Shown here one piece after another: positions 1 through 5,884 of a stretch of 9,670 nucleotides of DNA; within the stretch, counting starts at the first letter, position 1, and every line of letters starts with the position of its first letter. This DNA is from Paenibacillus_AK sp041641375 (lineage in GTDB: Bacteria > Bacillota > Bacilli > Paenibacillales > YIM-B00363). The translations under genes and the position numbers were made by a program. The stretch lies in the NCBI GenBank assembly GCA_041641375.1, contig JBEPYM010000139.1, forward strand, positions 1-9,670, in the 5' to 3' direction. Under the pieces are notes generated by a model, which saw only the letters and a program-made list of their open reading frames with translations, searched no databases and had not been told where the DNA came from.

Positions 1-198
1 CGGAATTCCATGCGAGGAGCATACCTTCATGATCCGGCTCACTTGCTCGGTCGATTCGGGAAAGACGACGCCGTCCGGCATCGTCTGATAGAGCGGTGTT
101 GCGTCGTAGCTATACGACACCAGCGTTTCCGAATCGTCCTTAAAGCCCTTCGCTCCCATAATCGCAAGCAATTCCTCGCGAATCTTCGATGATAACAT
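1..198 (-). CDS. glcD: GlcD-type FAD-linked oxidase, N-terminal 66 residues (partial)
   Basis: This is the start of a 2-hydroxyacid oxidase/dehydrogenase subunit of the GlcD family, a cytoplasmic flavoprotein of the PCMH-type FAD fold that oxidises glycolate or D-lactate. Only the first 66 codons are present and the reading frame is open to the window edge. The visible protein has the family's opening features: a short N-terminal helix, then a segment reading LVSYSYDATPLYQTMPDGVV, then the start of the FAD-binding domain, where PESTEQVSRIMKVCSSHGIP corresponds to the usual 'P.st.eeV..i...c...g.P' pattern. The ATG at 198-196 is preceded by GGGAGGA with about five bases of spacing. The gene diverges from the FCD-type regulator at 344 and has its own promoter and probable operator. 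Family assignment is firm; glycolate versus lactate cannot be decided from this fragment. Confidence 0.85.
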   Translation of the reverse strand, partial: MLSSKIREELLAIMGAKGFKDDSETLVSYSYDATPLYQTMPDGVVFPESTEQVSRIMKVCSSHGIP

Positions 199-233
199 AG
201 GATCCTCCCGAAAATGGCATCCGCCGCTTGATT

Positions 234-250
234 CATCAGGTCATCTGATG
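234..250. promoter_or_regulatory. Perfect inverted repeat, probable operator of the GntR/FCD regulator
   Basis: CATCAG-GTCAT-CTGATG is a perfect 6-bp inverted repeat with a 5-bp spacer. It lies in the 145-bp space between the oxidase gene and the divergent regulator. It begins 9 bases after the -10 box of the oxidase promoter, so it would cover the first transcribed bases, a classical repression position. It does not match the TGGT-n-ACCA type site of several FCD repressors, so assignment to the neighbouring regulator rests on location and symmetry only. Confidence 0.55.
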
Positions 251-259
251 TTTAATTGT

Positions 260-288
260 ATTATAGCGCCATCCTCTTTTCCTGTCTA
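260..288 (-). promoter_or_regulatory. Sigma-A promoter of the GlcD-type oxidase gene
   Basis: On the minus strand the -35 box is TAGACA (288-283, five of six to TTGACA), followed by a 17-bp spacer and a perfect TATAAT -10 box (265-260). The expected transcription start is about 7 bases beyond the -10 box, next to the inverted repeat at 234-250, giving a short leader before the oxidase ATG at 198. It is the best promoter in the window. Confidence 0.8.
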
Positions 289-343
289 TCGCCTTTGGAT
301 ACAATAAAAGAATATTGATGTAACGAGAAGGAGCCGTCCGTTC

Positions 344-1060
344 ATGGTCCAAAAAACGTACGAAATGATCGCCGATCACATCCGCGGGCAGATTGAAAGC
401 TCCCAGCTACCGCCCGGAACGAAGCTGGAATCGGTGGAGCAGCTGGCCAAACGCTACGAGGTCGGACGTTCGTCCATTCGCGAGGCGTTAACCTCGTTGA
501 AAGCACAAGGGTATTTGGTCATTCGGCAAGGAGACGGCACATTCGTGAAGGAACGCGTGGAACCTGGAAGCCCTTGGGAGGTTCCGCAGCCGGAAAATCC
601 GAGGCAGCTTCAGGAGTGGCTGGAGGTGCGCGAAATGCTGGAGACGGGTGCCGCTGCGCTGGCTGCAGAACGTCGAACTGCCAGTCATCTGCACGAGCTG
701 GAGTCGACATTGGCACGTATGAAGGCGGAACGAGACGAAGAGAAGCTGGAGCAGATCGACCGCGATTTTCATCTGCAGGTTGCCGAAGCGTCAGGAAACG
801 CTCTCCTCCATGGAGCGCTGCAAACCTTGTTCGCATCGATCGGCGCCGGGATGAAGGAGAGCCGCAGGGTATGGATGTTCGGCATGAAGGAAACAGCGGA
901 CGAGCTGTGGCTGGAGCATCAAGCCATCGCCTCCGCCATCTCCGATCAAGACATACAAAAAGCCCGGAGCGCAATGTCCGGGCACCTTCGCAAGGTAGAG
1001 CGAAGCTTATTGCAGTCAATGCGTTCCGGCGGCGCTACTCGCCTCGGTAAGCAAGAATAA
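344..1060 (+). CDS. GntR/FadR-family transcriptional regulator with FCD domain
   Basis: A 238-residue DNA-binding regulator. Residues about 5-70 form the GntR winged helix, with the recognition helix around VGRSSIREALTSLK and the wing ending at GDGTFV. Residues about 88-225 form an all-helical FCD ligand-binding domain. Its metal/ligand site is visible as D139-x-x-x-H143, H192 and H214. FCD regulators usually bind a small carboxylate; known members next to glcD or lld genes respond to glycolate or L-lactate. The divergent GlcD-type gene makes it a likely local repressor (inference). The ATG follows AAGGAG with about ten bases of spacing. A TACAAT box at 300-305 is a possible -10 element, but no convincing -35 was found. 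The last 26 bp overlap the converging DUF299 gene, and the 3' part contains that operon's terminator hairpin. Confidence 0.88.
   Translation: MVQKTYEMIADHIRGQIESSQLPPGTKLESVEQLAKRYEVGRSSIREALTSLKAQGYLVIRQGDGTFVKERVEPGSPWEVPQPENPRQLQEWLEVREMLETGAAALAAERRTASHLHELESTLARMKAERDEEKLEQIDRDFHLQVAEASGNALLHGALQTLFASIGAGMKESRRVWMFGMKETADELWLEHQAIASAISDQDIQKARSAMSGHLRKVERSLLQSMRSGGATRLGKQE
957..983 (-). terminator. Rho-independent terminator of the ccpN-DUF299 operon
   Basis: On the minus strand GCCCGGA (983-977), an 8-base loop and TCCGGGC (968-962) form a perfect 7-bp GC-rich stem, followed at once by TTTTT (961-957). It lies 52 bases past the stop of the DUF299 gene, at the right distance and orientation. 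It sits entirely inside the coding region of the converging FCD regulator, where it encodes part of the C-terminal helix near KARSAMSGHL. Confidence 0.78.
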
Positions 1061-1838
1061 GTCCGGCTGTTTCTTCGATCGCACGATTGGTCACGTCCAA
1101 TACCGGACAACCCAGCCGACCCATCAGCTCCTGCGCATACGCAAGCTCGTCCGCAACCCGCTCCTCCGCGGCGTATTGGGCGCCCGAAGGCAAGCCTACC
1201 GCCCGAAGGCGCTCGGTGCGAATGCGAATGAGCTGCTCCGGACTCATCGTCAGCCCAAAGAGCTTGCTGCGCTCCACCGCAAGCAGCTCCTTCGGCGCTT
1301 TCACTTCCGGAACAATGGGAAAATTAGCAGTTTTGAAGCCTTTGTGCGCGAGAAAAATACTGAGCGGTGTCTTTGACGTTCGAGACACACCAAGCAGGAC
1401 GATATCCGCCTGCAGCATACCCGACGCATCTCTCCCGTCGTCGCAGCGAACTGCAAATTCCAGCGCTTCGATCCTTTTGTAATAATCGCTGCCCATTCGA
1501 TTGCCGGCCCCTGCCTTGCGCATCGGGATGCCGTGAAACGCCTGCACGACCGCTTCCATCATCGGCCCGATCACATCGACGGTTCTCACGCCGATTCTGG
1601 CTGACTCCTCACGCATCGTCTCTCTCAGCTCGGGCTGCACAAGCGTGTAGGCAACGAGCGCATCTTCACGTCTGGCCGCTTCCAGCAGCTCGCGTACTTC
1701 CGCCTCCCCCTTCACGTGGCTGAACCGCTTCAACCGCACCTGCAGCGTCTCGAATTGCTCCAGCGCCGAGCGAACGACGTGCTCCGCCGTTTCGCCCACC
1801 GCATCCGAACAAATAAACACGACTCCGTTCCCTGTCAT
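1035..1838 (-). CDS. DUF299 PEP synthase/PPDK regulatory protein (bifunctional kinase/pyrophosphorylase)
   Basis: A 267-residue cytoplasmic protein of the DUF299 family. Characterised members phosphorylate, with ADP as donor, and dephosphorylate a threonine of pyruvate phosphate dikinase or PEP synthase, switching PEP formation off and on. Recognisable parts are the N-terminal block FICSDAVGETAEHVV, the central GSDYYKRIEALEFAV block, and the nucleotide-binding loop GVSRTSKTPLS (G150-S160) followed by KGFKTANFPIVPE. Length is close to that of Bacillus YqfL (about 270). The ATG at 1838-1836 overlaps the TGA of the CcpN-like gene as ATGA, so translation is probably coupled; a GGGGGAGG stretch lies 12 bases upstream. 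In B. subtilis the homologue yqfL follows ccpN and is reported to modulate CcpN activity. No PPDK or PEP synthase gene is in this window, so the target is elsewhere. Confidence 0.93.
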   Translation of the reverse strand: MTGNGVVFICSDAVGETAEHVVRSALEQFETLQVRLKRFSHVKGEAEVRELLEAARREDALVAYTLVQPELRETMREESARIGVRTVDVIGPMMEAVVQAFHGIPMRKAGAGNRMGSDYYKRIEALEFAVRCDDGRDASGMLQADIVLLGVSRTSKTPLSIFLAHKGFKTANFPIVPEVKAPKELLAVERSKLFGLTMSPEQLIRIRTERLRAVGLPSGAQYAAEERVADELAYAQELMGRLGCPVLDVTNRAIEETAGLILAYRGE

Positions 1839-2476
1839 TCCGACGCCCAGCCTCCCCCGCCCAGCTCAATCAACAGCTTCGTCATCGTTGTTTTGGTTAC
1901 ACGTCCGACAATATCAGCCGCCTCAGACGGTCCTGCAGCCGACATCACCGGCAAGCTGTCCACCTGATGGCGAATGAGCAATCGAGCCGCCTCCAGCACG
2001 GAGTCCAAAGGCGTCACCGTGATCACGTTCGGCTCGCGGGTCATCACCATGGACACCGGCATGGTCGAAGCCGCAGCATTGCCGACTGTCACCTTCAGCA
2101 AATCCTTGCGTGAAATAACCCCTGCCAGCTTACCCTTGCTGTCGCTTACAATCAGACTTCCTACATTCTCCATAAACAGCGTAATGACTGCATCCTGCAC
2201 CGTTGCCGTATCCTCGATGACTACCGGCACCGACAGCACATCCCCGATCTTCAGCTTGTCCAGCTTATGGAAGGCGGCCGCTTCTCCGGAAGGCGTCCCA
2301 ACGAAATAGCCGACCTTCGGCTTGGCGTCCAGCAGACCCAGCATGACGAGCAGAGCGAGATCGGATCGAATTGTAGGACGGCTCAGTCCGAGCGATTCGG
2401 CAATTTGCTCTCCGGTAATCGGCGCTTTCGCCTTCACAAGCTGAACAATTTCTAACTGCCTCTCTGTAAGCTCGAT
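1835..2476 (-). CDS. ccpN: CcpN-like repressor of gluconeogenic genes (winged helix + two CBS domains), start codon unclear
   Basis: A 213-residue repressor when read from the ATC at 2476, close to the 212 of B. subtilis CcpN. Residues 1-60 are a winged helix (PITGEQIAESLGLSRPTIRS), followed by two CBS domains (about 70-130 and 140-205) that bind nucleotides. The family represses gluconeogenic genes such as gapB and pckA during glycolytic growth. The start is abnormal. Homology to CcpN (its IELNKRQ matches IELTERQ here) begins exactly at the ATC codon, and the strong GGAGG has about nine bases of spacing to it. Directly before lie in-frame ATG (2482) and TAG (2479). The first standard start inside the frame is GTG at 2437, which would remove the first 13 residues of the DNA-binding domain. 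Rare ATC initiation, amber read-through, a frameshift from the ATG at 2498, or sequence error are all possible. The stop overlaps the DUF299 start. Confidence 0.85.
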   Translation of the reverse strand: MELTERQLEIVQLVKAKAPITGEQIAESLGLSRPTIRSDLALLVMLGLLDAKPKVGYFVGTPSGEAAAFHKLDKLKIGDVLSVPVVIEDTATVQDAVITLFMENVGSLIVSDSKGKLAGVISRKDLLKVTVGNAAASTMPVSMVMTREPNVITVTPLDSVLEAARLLIRHQVDSLPVMSAAGPSEAADIVGRVTKTTMTKLLIELGGGGWASE

Positions 2477-2511
2477 CTACATTCTCCTCCTCATTCATAA
2501 CCTTTTCCTAA

Positions 2512-2522
2512 TACATATCATA
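2512..2522 (-). promoter_or_regulatory. CcpN-box-like site upstream of the ccpN-like gene
   Basis: On the minus strand TATGATATGTA matches the CcpN-binding consensus I recall from B. subtilis (TRTGHYATAYW) at 10 of 11 positions. It sits about 35 bases upstream of the presumed ccpN start, within the likely promoter region, which would fit autoregulation. The consensus is quoted from memory and AT-rich intergenic DNA yields chance matches, so this is a suggestion only. Confidence 0.35.
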
Positions 2523-2574
2523 TTTCATGATGTTACACAACCTAAATCAAGTATTCCACTTATTTATGCGGTCA

Positions 2575-2583
2575 TGTTATAAT
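2575..2583 (+). promoter_or_regulatory. Extended -10 promoter of glpX
   Basis: TGTTATAAT is a perfect TATAAT box (2578-2583) with the TGn extension. The region 17-18 bp upstream (TTCCAC at 2554-2559) is a poor -35, which an extended -10 can make up for. The expected start near 2590 gives a leader of about 40 bases with AAAAGGGG before the glpX ATG. A 9-of-11 match to the CcpN consensus (2573-2583) overlaps the -10 box. Confidence 0.65.
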
Positions 2584-2594
2584 GGATAAATCGA

Positions 2595-2605
2595 TATATG
2601 ACACC
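2595..2605 (-). promoter_or_regulatory. CcpN-box-like site just downstream of the glpX promoter
   Basis: Read on the minus strand, GGTGTCATATA agrees with TRTGHYATAYW at 10 of 11 positions (only the first base differs). It lies a few bases after the predicted transcription start of glpX and before its ribosome binding site, a position suited to repression. The assignment depends on the recalled consensus and the adjacency of the ccpN-like gene. Confidence 0.38.
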
Positions 2606-2630
2606 TTATATGTGAAAAGGGGATGTTCGG

Positions 2631-3596
2631 ATGGAGCGAAATTTGACGTTGGAGCTCGTACGGGTGACGGAGGCTGCAGCATTGGCGAGTGCGGAATGGG
2701 TCGGACGCGGGCTAAAGAACGAGGCGGACGAGGCGGCAACCGCTGCGATGCGTACCATGCTCGATTCCGTCATGCTTAACGGCACCGTAGTTATCGGGGA
2801 AGGTGAAATGGACGAGGCGCCTATGCTGTACATCGGGGAGAAGGTCGGTTCGCAGAAGGGTCCCGAGGTGGATGTTGCGGTGGATCCGGTAGAAGGCACC
2901 GAGCTCGTTGCGAAGGGGCTTGACAGCGCCTTGACCGTCATCGCCATTGCCGACCGCGGTCAATTGCTTCATGCTCCTGATATGTATATGGAGAAGCTGG
3001 CGGTAGGACCTGCGCTTGCCGGGAAGGTATGCCTCAACGATCCGATTGAAGCTACGATCCGAATCGCCGCCGTCGCCCTTGATAAGCCGGTCAGCCGGCT
3101 GACCGTGTCGCTGCTGGAGCGCGACCGGCATTCCGAGCTCACCGCCAAGCTGCGCTCGCTTGGCGTCAAGCTGAAGCTGCTGGCGGCCGGCGACGTTGCC
3201 GGTGCGATGGCGCCCGCCTTCGACGACAGCGGCATTGACCTGTACGTCGGCTCCGGCGGCGCTCCCGAAGGCGTATTGGCGGCCGCCGCGCTGGCTTGCC
3301 TCGGCGGCGAGCTGCAGGGCCGTCTGATGCCCTCCGGCCCGGAAGACATACAGCGCTGCGCAGACATGGGCATCGCCGACCCGACCCGCATCCTGACGAT
3401 GCGTGATTTGGTCGGTACCGGCGATGTCATCTTCGCAGCAACAGGCATTACGCACGGCACGCTGCTGGAAGGCGTCCACTTCATGAAGGGGGAACGAGCT
3501 TCTACGCATTCAATGGTCATGCGGGCGTCAACCCGCACCATTCGTTTCGTCAAGAGTGTCCACTATATGCCGGTTAAGTCGAAGATTCTAGGATAA
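2631..3596 (+). CDS. glpX: Class II fructose-1,6-bisphosphatase (GlpX)
   Basis: A 321-residue enzyme that hydrolyses fructose 1,6-bisphosphate to fructose 6-phosphate, an irreversible step of gluconeogenesis, in the cytoplasm and with divalent metal. The family's metal ligands appear at the same numbers as I recall for E. coli GlpX: D33, E57 (in VVIGEGEMDEAP), D85 and E88 (in DPVEGTE), and E213 (in GSGGAPEGV). Substrate-contact positions Y119, R164-D165-R166 and D188 are also present. Length is slightly below the roughly 335 of enterobacterial GlpX and normal for Gram-positive forms. The ATG at 2631 follows AAAAGGGG with about eight bases of spacing. It diverges from the CcpN-like repressor, with possible CcpN boxes around its promoter, so repression by that protein under glycolytic conditions is a reasonable inference. 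It ends just before a shared terminator. Confidence 0.95.
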   Translation: MERNLTLELVRVTEAAALASAEWVGRGLKNEADEAATAAMRTMLDSVMLNGTVVIGEGEMDEAPMLYIGEKVGSQKGPEVDVAVDPVEGTELVAKGLDSALTVIAIADRGQLLHAPDMYMEKLAVGPALAGKVCLNDPIEATIRIAAVALDKPVSRLTVSLLERDRHSELTAKLRSLGVKLKLLAAGDVAGAMAPAFDDSGIDLYVGSGGAPEGVLAAAALACLGGELQGRLMPSGPEDIQRCADMGIADPTRILTMRDLVGTGDVIFAATGITHGTLLEGVHFMKGERASTHSMVMRASTRTIRFVKSVHYMPVKSKILG

Positions 3597-3618
3597 CGCC
3601 CATTACGGCAGAAAGCGA

Positions 3619-3661
3619 AAGGCTCCGCATGGCAGGTCGTCATACCTGCTTGCGGAGCCTT
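3619..3661. terminator. Bidirectional terminator between glpX and the ABC operon
   Basis: AAGGCTCCGC (3619-3628) pairs perfectly with GCGGAGCCTT (3652-3661). Inside it GCAGGT (3632-3637) pairs with ACCTGC (3644-3649) around the loop CGTCAT. On the minus strand the stem runs into a T-rich stretch (TTTCGCTTTCT), serving the operon that ends at 3666. On the plus strand the tail TTCCTGTT is weaker but can serve glpX. The stem fills almost the whole space between the converging genes. Confidence 0.8.
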
Positions 3662-3665
3662 CCTG

Positions 3666-4556
3666 TTACATCGGAATCAGCCGAATGATGCGATATCCGT
3701 TCTCATAACCGGGCTGGGTGACAAATTGAAATCGTCCGGGAACAAGTTCATCGACGTGCGGGATATGAACGTGTCCGCAACATACAGCGCCCAGATTCGG
3801 AAACGCATCCGATCTCAGCAGATTGCAAAACTCCATCGTTGCCGCTCCCGCAGGTTCGACCTCCCATTTGCCCATGAGCGATTCAGTCCAGCCCTCACCG
3901 CCCATGACGATCGGCGCTCCCCACCTGCGGACAACATCCGCTGTCAGACGGGGAGTATGGACCGGGATATGCATAAACAGCAACGTGGGCACTCCGTCTT
4001 CAAGCAGCTGCTTAATCCGAATCACCTGATCCTCATGAACCTGGTAGGTGCTGTTGTCAACGGCGATGAGGCGTACTTCCCCAATCGTCAACACCTGCAC
4101 ATCACTGCCGCTTGGCATAAAATCCGCAAGCAGAGGCATATTCCGAATTCGGGTTTCCTCGTTCCACGGCTCCAGATGCAGAAACTGCCAATCATGATTC
4201 CCAGGTGTAAACATGACAGGCACATTCAATTGCGCCAGCTTCTGTTTGACAAATGCCAGATTCGCCTCTGAAGGAAAACTGACAATGTCTCCGGTAAGCA
4301 GGACTGCATCAGCACCCGCCCTCCCGGCCTCCTGGATAGCCGCTTCAAAATAAGCGTCCGCCTTGCGCCGGATGACCGTGGACAAAAATTCATCCACGCT
4401 CATCCTTTGTTCAATGCGCTCCATATCCGCAGCGTTCAACGCATACAGGTGAGAATCTGTTAGATGAAGCAGCGTGATCGGCTTGCTTAACCCATGGACG
4501 TGTATCGTTGTTTCGTATATCGATTGGCTCGGTTCAAACCCGAATCGATTCGTTAT
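3666..4556 (-). CDS. Class III metallophosphoesterase (GpdQ/CpdA type), lacking a standard start codon
   Basis: A binuclear-metal phosphoesterase, last gene of the ABC operon. Counting from the ATA at 4556 (296 residues), all seven family ligands are visible: D34 and H36 (HLTDSHL), D90 (LLTGDIV), N120 (PGNHDW), H196 (FMHIPVH), H262 and H264 (GHVHIPH). GpdQ glycerophosphodiesterase and the cAMP phosphodiesterase CpdA belong to this superfamily; the true substrate is unknown. From the in-frame stop at 4578 to the TTG at 4439 there is no ATG, GTG or TTG. The TTG would remove the D-x-H motif, so translation must begin earlier. The frame meets the stop of the preceding gene as ATAA (4556-4553), where a coupled ATGA would be expected; one G-to-A change would explain it. 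The CTG at 4472 is another non-standard candidate. It may be functional with weak initiation, damaged, or affected by a sequence error. Confidence 0.82.
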   Translation of the reverse strand: MTNRFGFEPSQSIYETTIHVHGLSKPITLLHLTDSHLYALNAADMERIEQRMSVDEFLSTVIRRKADAYFEAAIQEAGRAGADAVLLTGDIVSFPSEANLAFVKQKLAQLNVPVMFTPGNHDWQFLHLEPWNEETRIRNMPLLADFMPSGSDVQVLTIGEVRLIAVDNSTYQVHEDQVIRIKQLLEDGVPTLLFMHIPVHTPRLTADVVRRWGAPIVMGGEGWTESLMGKWEVEPAGAATMEFCNLLRSDAFPNLGAVCCGHVHIPHVDELVPGRFQFVTQPGYENGYRIIRLIPM

Positions 4557-5851
4557 TTCTTGAATGGCGCCAATACTTTATCCGCCTCTTCCTGTGCTTT
4601 TTTCAGCGCGGCCTTCGGGTCCGATTTGCCCGTCAGCACCGACTGCAGCTGATCGTTCAAAATTTGCGTCACCTTGCCGTTGTTATGTGTGGAAAGCTCC
4701 GCCGATGCAAATTGCAGCTGATCGCGTGCGACTAGCGCAGCCGGGAAGCCCTTCGCATAGGTTTTCATACGCTCTGTCTCATATGCCGACTTGCGAGTCG
4801 CCACATAACCCGTATCGATACTCCACTGTGCAGCGCGCTCCGGATCAGTCGTCCATTGGACAAATTTCCATGCCGCTTCCTGACGCTTCTTGTCCGTTCC
4901 CTTGAATAAATAGAAGTTGCCGCCGCCTGTCGGAGTGCCCTGCTGCTTCTTCGACGGGAGCATCGCTACGCCGAAATCAAACTTCGCATTGTTTTTCACG
5001 TTCGTCAGGTTGCCCGTTGTATGGTACATCATCGCGGTCTTACCTTCGATAAAGTCCGAAGGCACCGTGCCCCACTCGATGACCCCCTCAGGCATAACCT
5101 TATCCTTCCTCGCAAGATCTACCCAATATTGGAGCGCTTCTGCATTCTCGGCTGTATCGAAGAAAACCTGCTTGCCGTCCGCGGACATGATGTTTTTGCC
5201 ATTCTGAAGCGCGAAGGTTTGATACATCCAATAGGGGAAACCAGATGATGGAATCTCAATGCCCCAGCGACCCGGCTTCGTCAGCTTCTTCGCAGCAGCC
5301 GCCATCTCATCCCACGTCTTCGGCGGTTTCTCCGGATCAAGCCCAGCTTCCTTAAATGCCGCCTTATTGTAATAGAGCACAATCGTCGAACGCTGAAACG
5401 GGATACTCCATGTTTTCCCACCTGTTTGAGAGTTCGCCATGAAGCCAGGATAGAAGTCGTTCTTATACTTATCTCCGCCCGACTTGGAAATGAAGTCATC
5501 CAGCGGAATAATGGCGTCCATATCAAGCATGCTGTAAAGCTCGGTCGTCAGCAGCACGGCAAGATCCGGCGGCGTCTTGCCTTGAACGGCAGCCTGAACC
5601 TTGGCAGTCGTATCCTGGTAGCTTCCGGTGTACACCGGCTTCACAACGATGTTCGGATGTGCCTTGTTGAACTCTTCTGCCATTGCATCAACCGTCTTGG
5701 TAACCGGTCCACCTACCGCTACTGGATAATAGAACGTCAGTTCAACCTTCTCGTTGGACGACGCCGGCTTGGACGCCTCCTGTGCGCAACCTGCGGCGAG
5801 CAAGCTTGCTGCCGCTGCGATTGCCGCTGCACTCTTCAGAACATTGTTCAT
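4553..5851 (-). CDS. ABC transporter solute-binding lipoprotein 2, UgpB-like
   Basis: A 432-residue family 1 extracellular solute-binding protein anchored to the outer face of the membrane. The signal peptide ends with lipobox L-A-A-G-C (Cys22). The mature part resembles UgpB: a TGSYQDT segment, PFQRSTIVLYYNKAAFKEAG, a tryptophan-bearing segment near PYWMYQTF, YHTTGNLTNV, and PTGGGNFY. These lie where UgpB has its glycerol-3-phosphate contacts. The ATG at 5851 was chosen over the GTG 24 bases upstream because AAGGAG lies between the two and no binding site precedes the GTG; the ATG spacing (12) is long. It follows the second permease by 33 bases and overlaps the metallophosphoesterase frame at its stop. 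It is a close paralogue of the binding protein at 7642-9015, roughly two-thirds identical by eye. The substrate is not proven. Confidence 0.9.
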   Translation of the reverse strand: MNNVLKSAAAIAAAASLLAAGCAQEASKPASSNEKVELTFYYPVAVGGPVTKTVDAMAEEFNKAHPNIVVKPVYTGSYQDTTAKVQAAVQGKTPPDLAVLLTTELYSMLDMDAIIPLDDFISKSGGDKYKNDFYPGFMANSQTGGKTWSIPFQRSTIVLYYNKAAFKEAGLDPEKPPKTWDEMAAAAKKLTKPGRWGIEIPSSGFPYWMYQTFALQNGKNIMSADGKQVFFDTAENAEALQYWVDLARKDKVMPEGVIEWGTVPSDFIEGKTAMMYHTTGNLTNVKNNAKFDFGVAMLPSKKQQGTPTGGGNFYLFKGTDKKRQEAAWKFVQWTTDPERAAQWSIDTGYVATRKSAYETERMKTYAKGFPAALVARDQLQFASAELSTHNNGKVTQILNDQLQSVLTGKSDPKAALKKAQEEADKVLAPFKK

Positions 5852-5884
5852 GGCTTCACTCTTCTCCTTTTTCACCGATCCGAA

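Noticed and set aside
2..205. EcoRI-like GAATTC at the window start and BamHI-like GGATCC near 200
   Set aside because: Both fit smoothly into the GlcD coding frame or its leader; six-base sites occur by chance, so no sign of a cloning junction.
519..1050. Long open frames on both strands inside the FCD regulator gene
   Set aside because: Arg/Ser/Pro/Ala-rich composition typical of off-frame translation; the regulator in the +344 frame has clear winged-helix and FCD features.
1086..1101. Small perfect hairpin ATTGG-TCACGT-CCAAT
   Set aside because: Lies inside the DUF299 coding region without a T-run on either side; short stem likely by chance.
2265..2498. 77-codon open frame beginning at ATG 2498, overlapping the start of the ccpN-like gene
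   Set aside because: After about seven codons it has no resemblance to a known protein and is off-frame to the conserved repressor; kept only as a possible frameshifted beginning of ccpN.
2712..3509. Long open frame (265 codons) antisense to glpX
   Set aside because: It is a shadow of the GC-rich glpX coding frame; no ribosome binding site, no recognisable domain, and glpX has all catalytic residues on the other strand.
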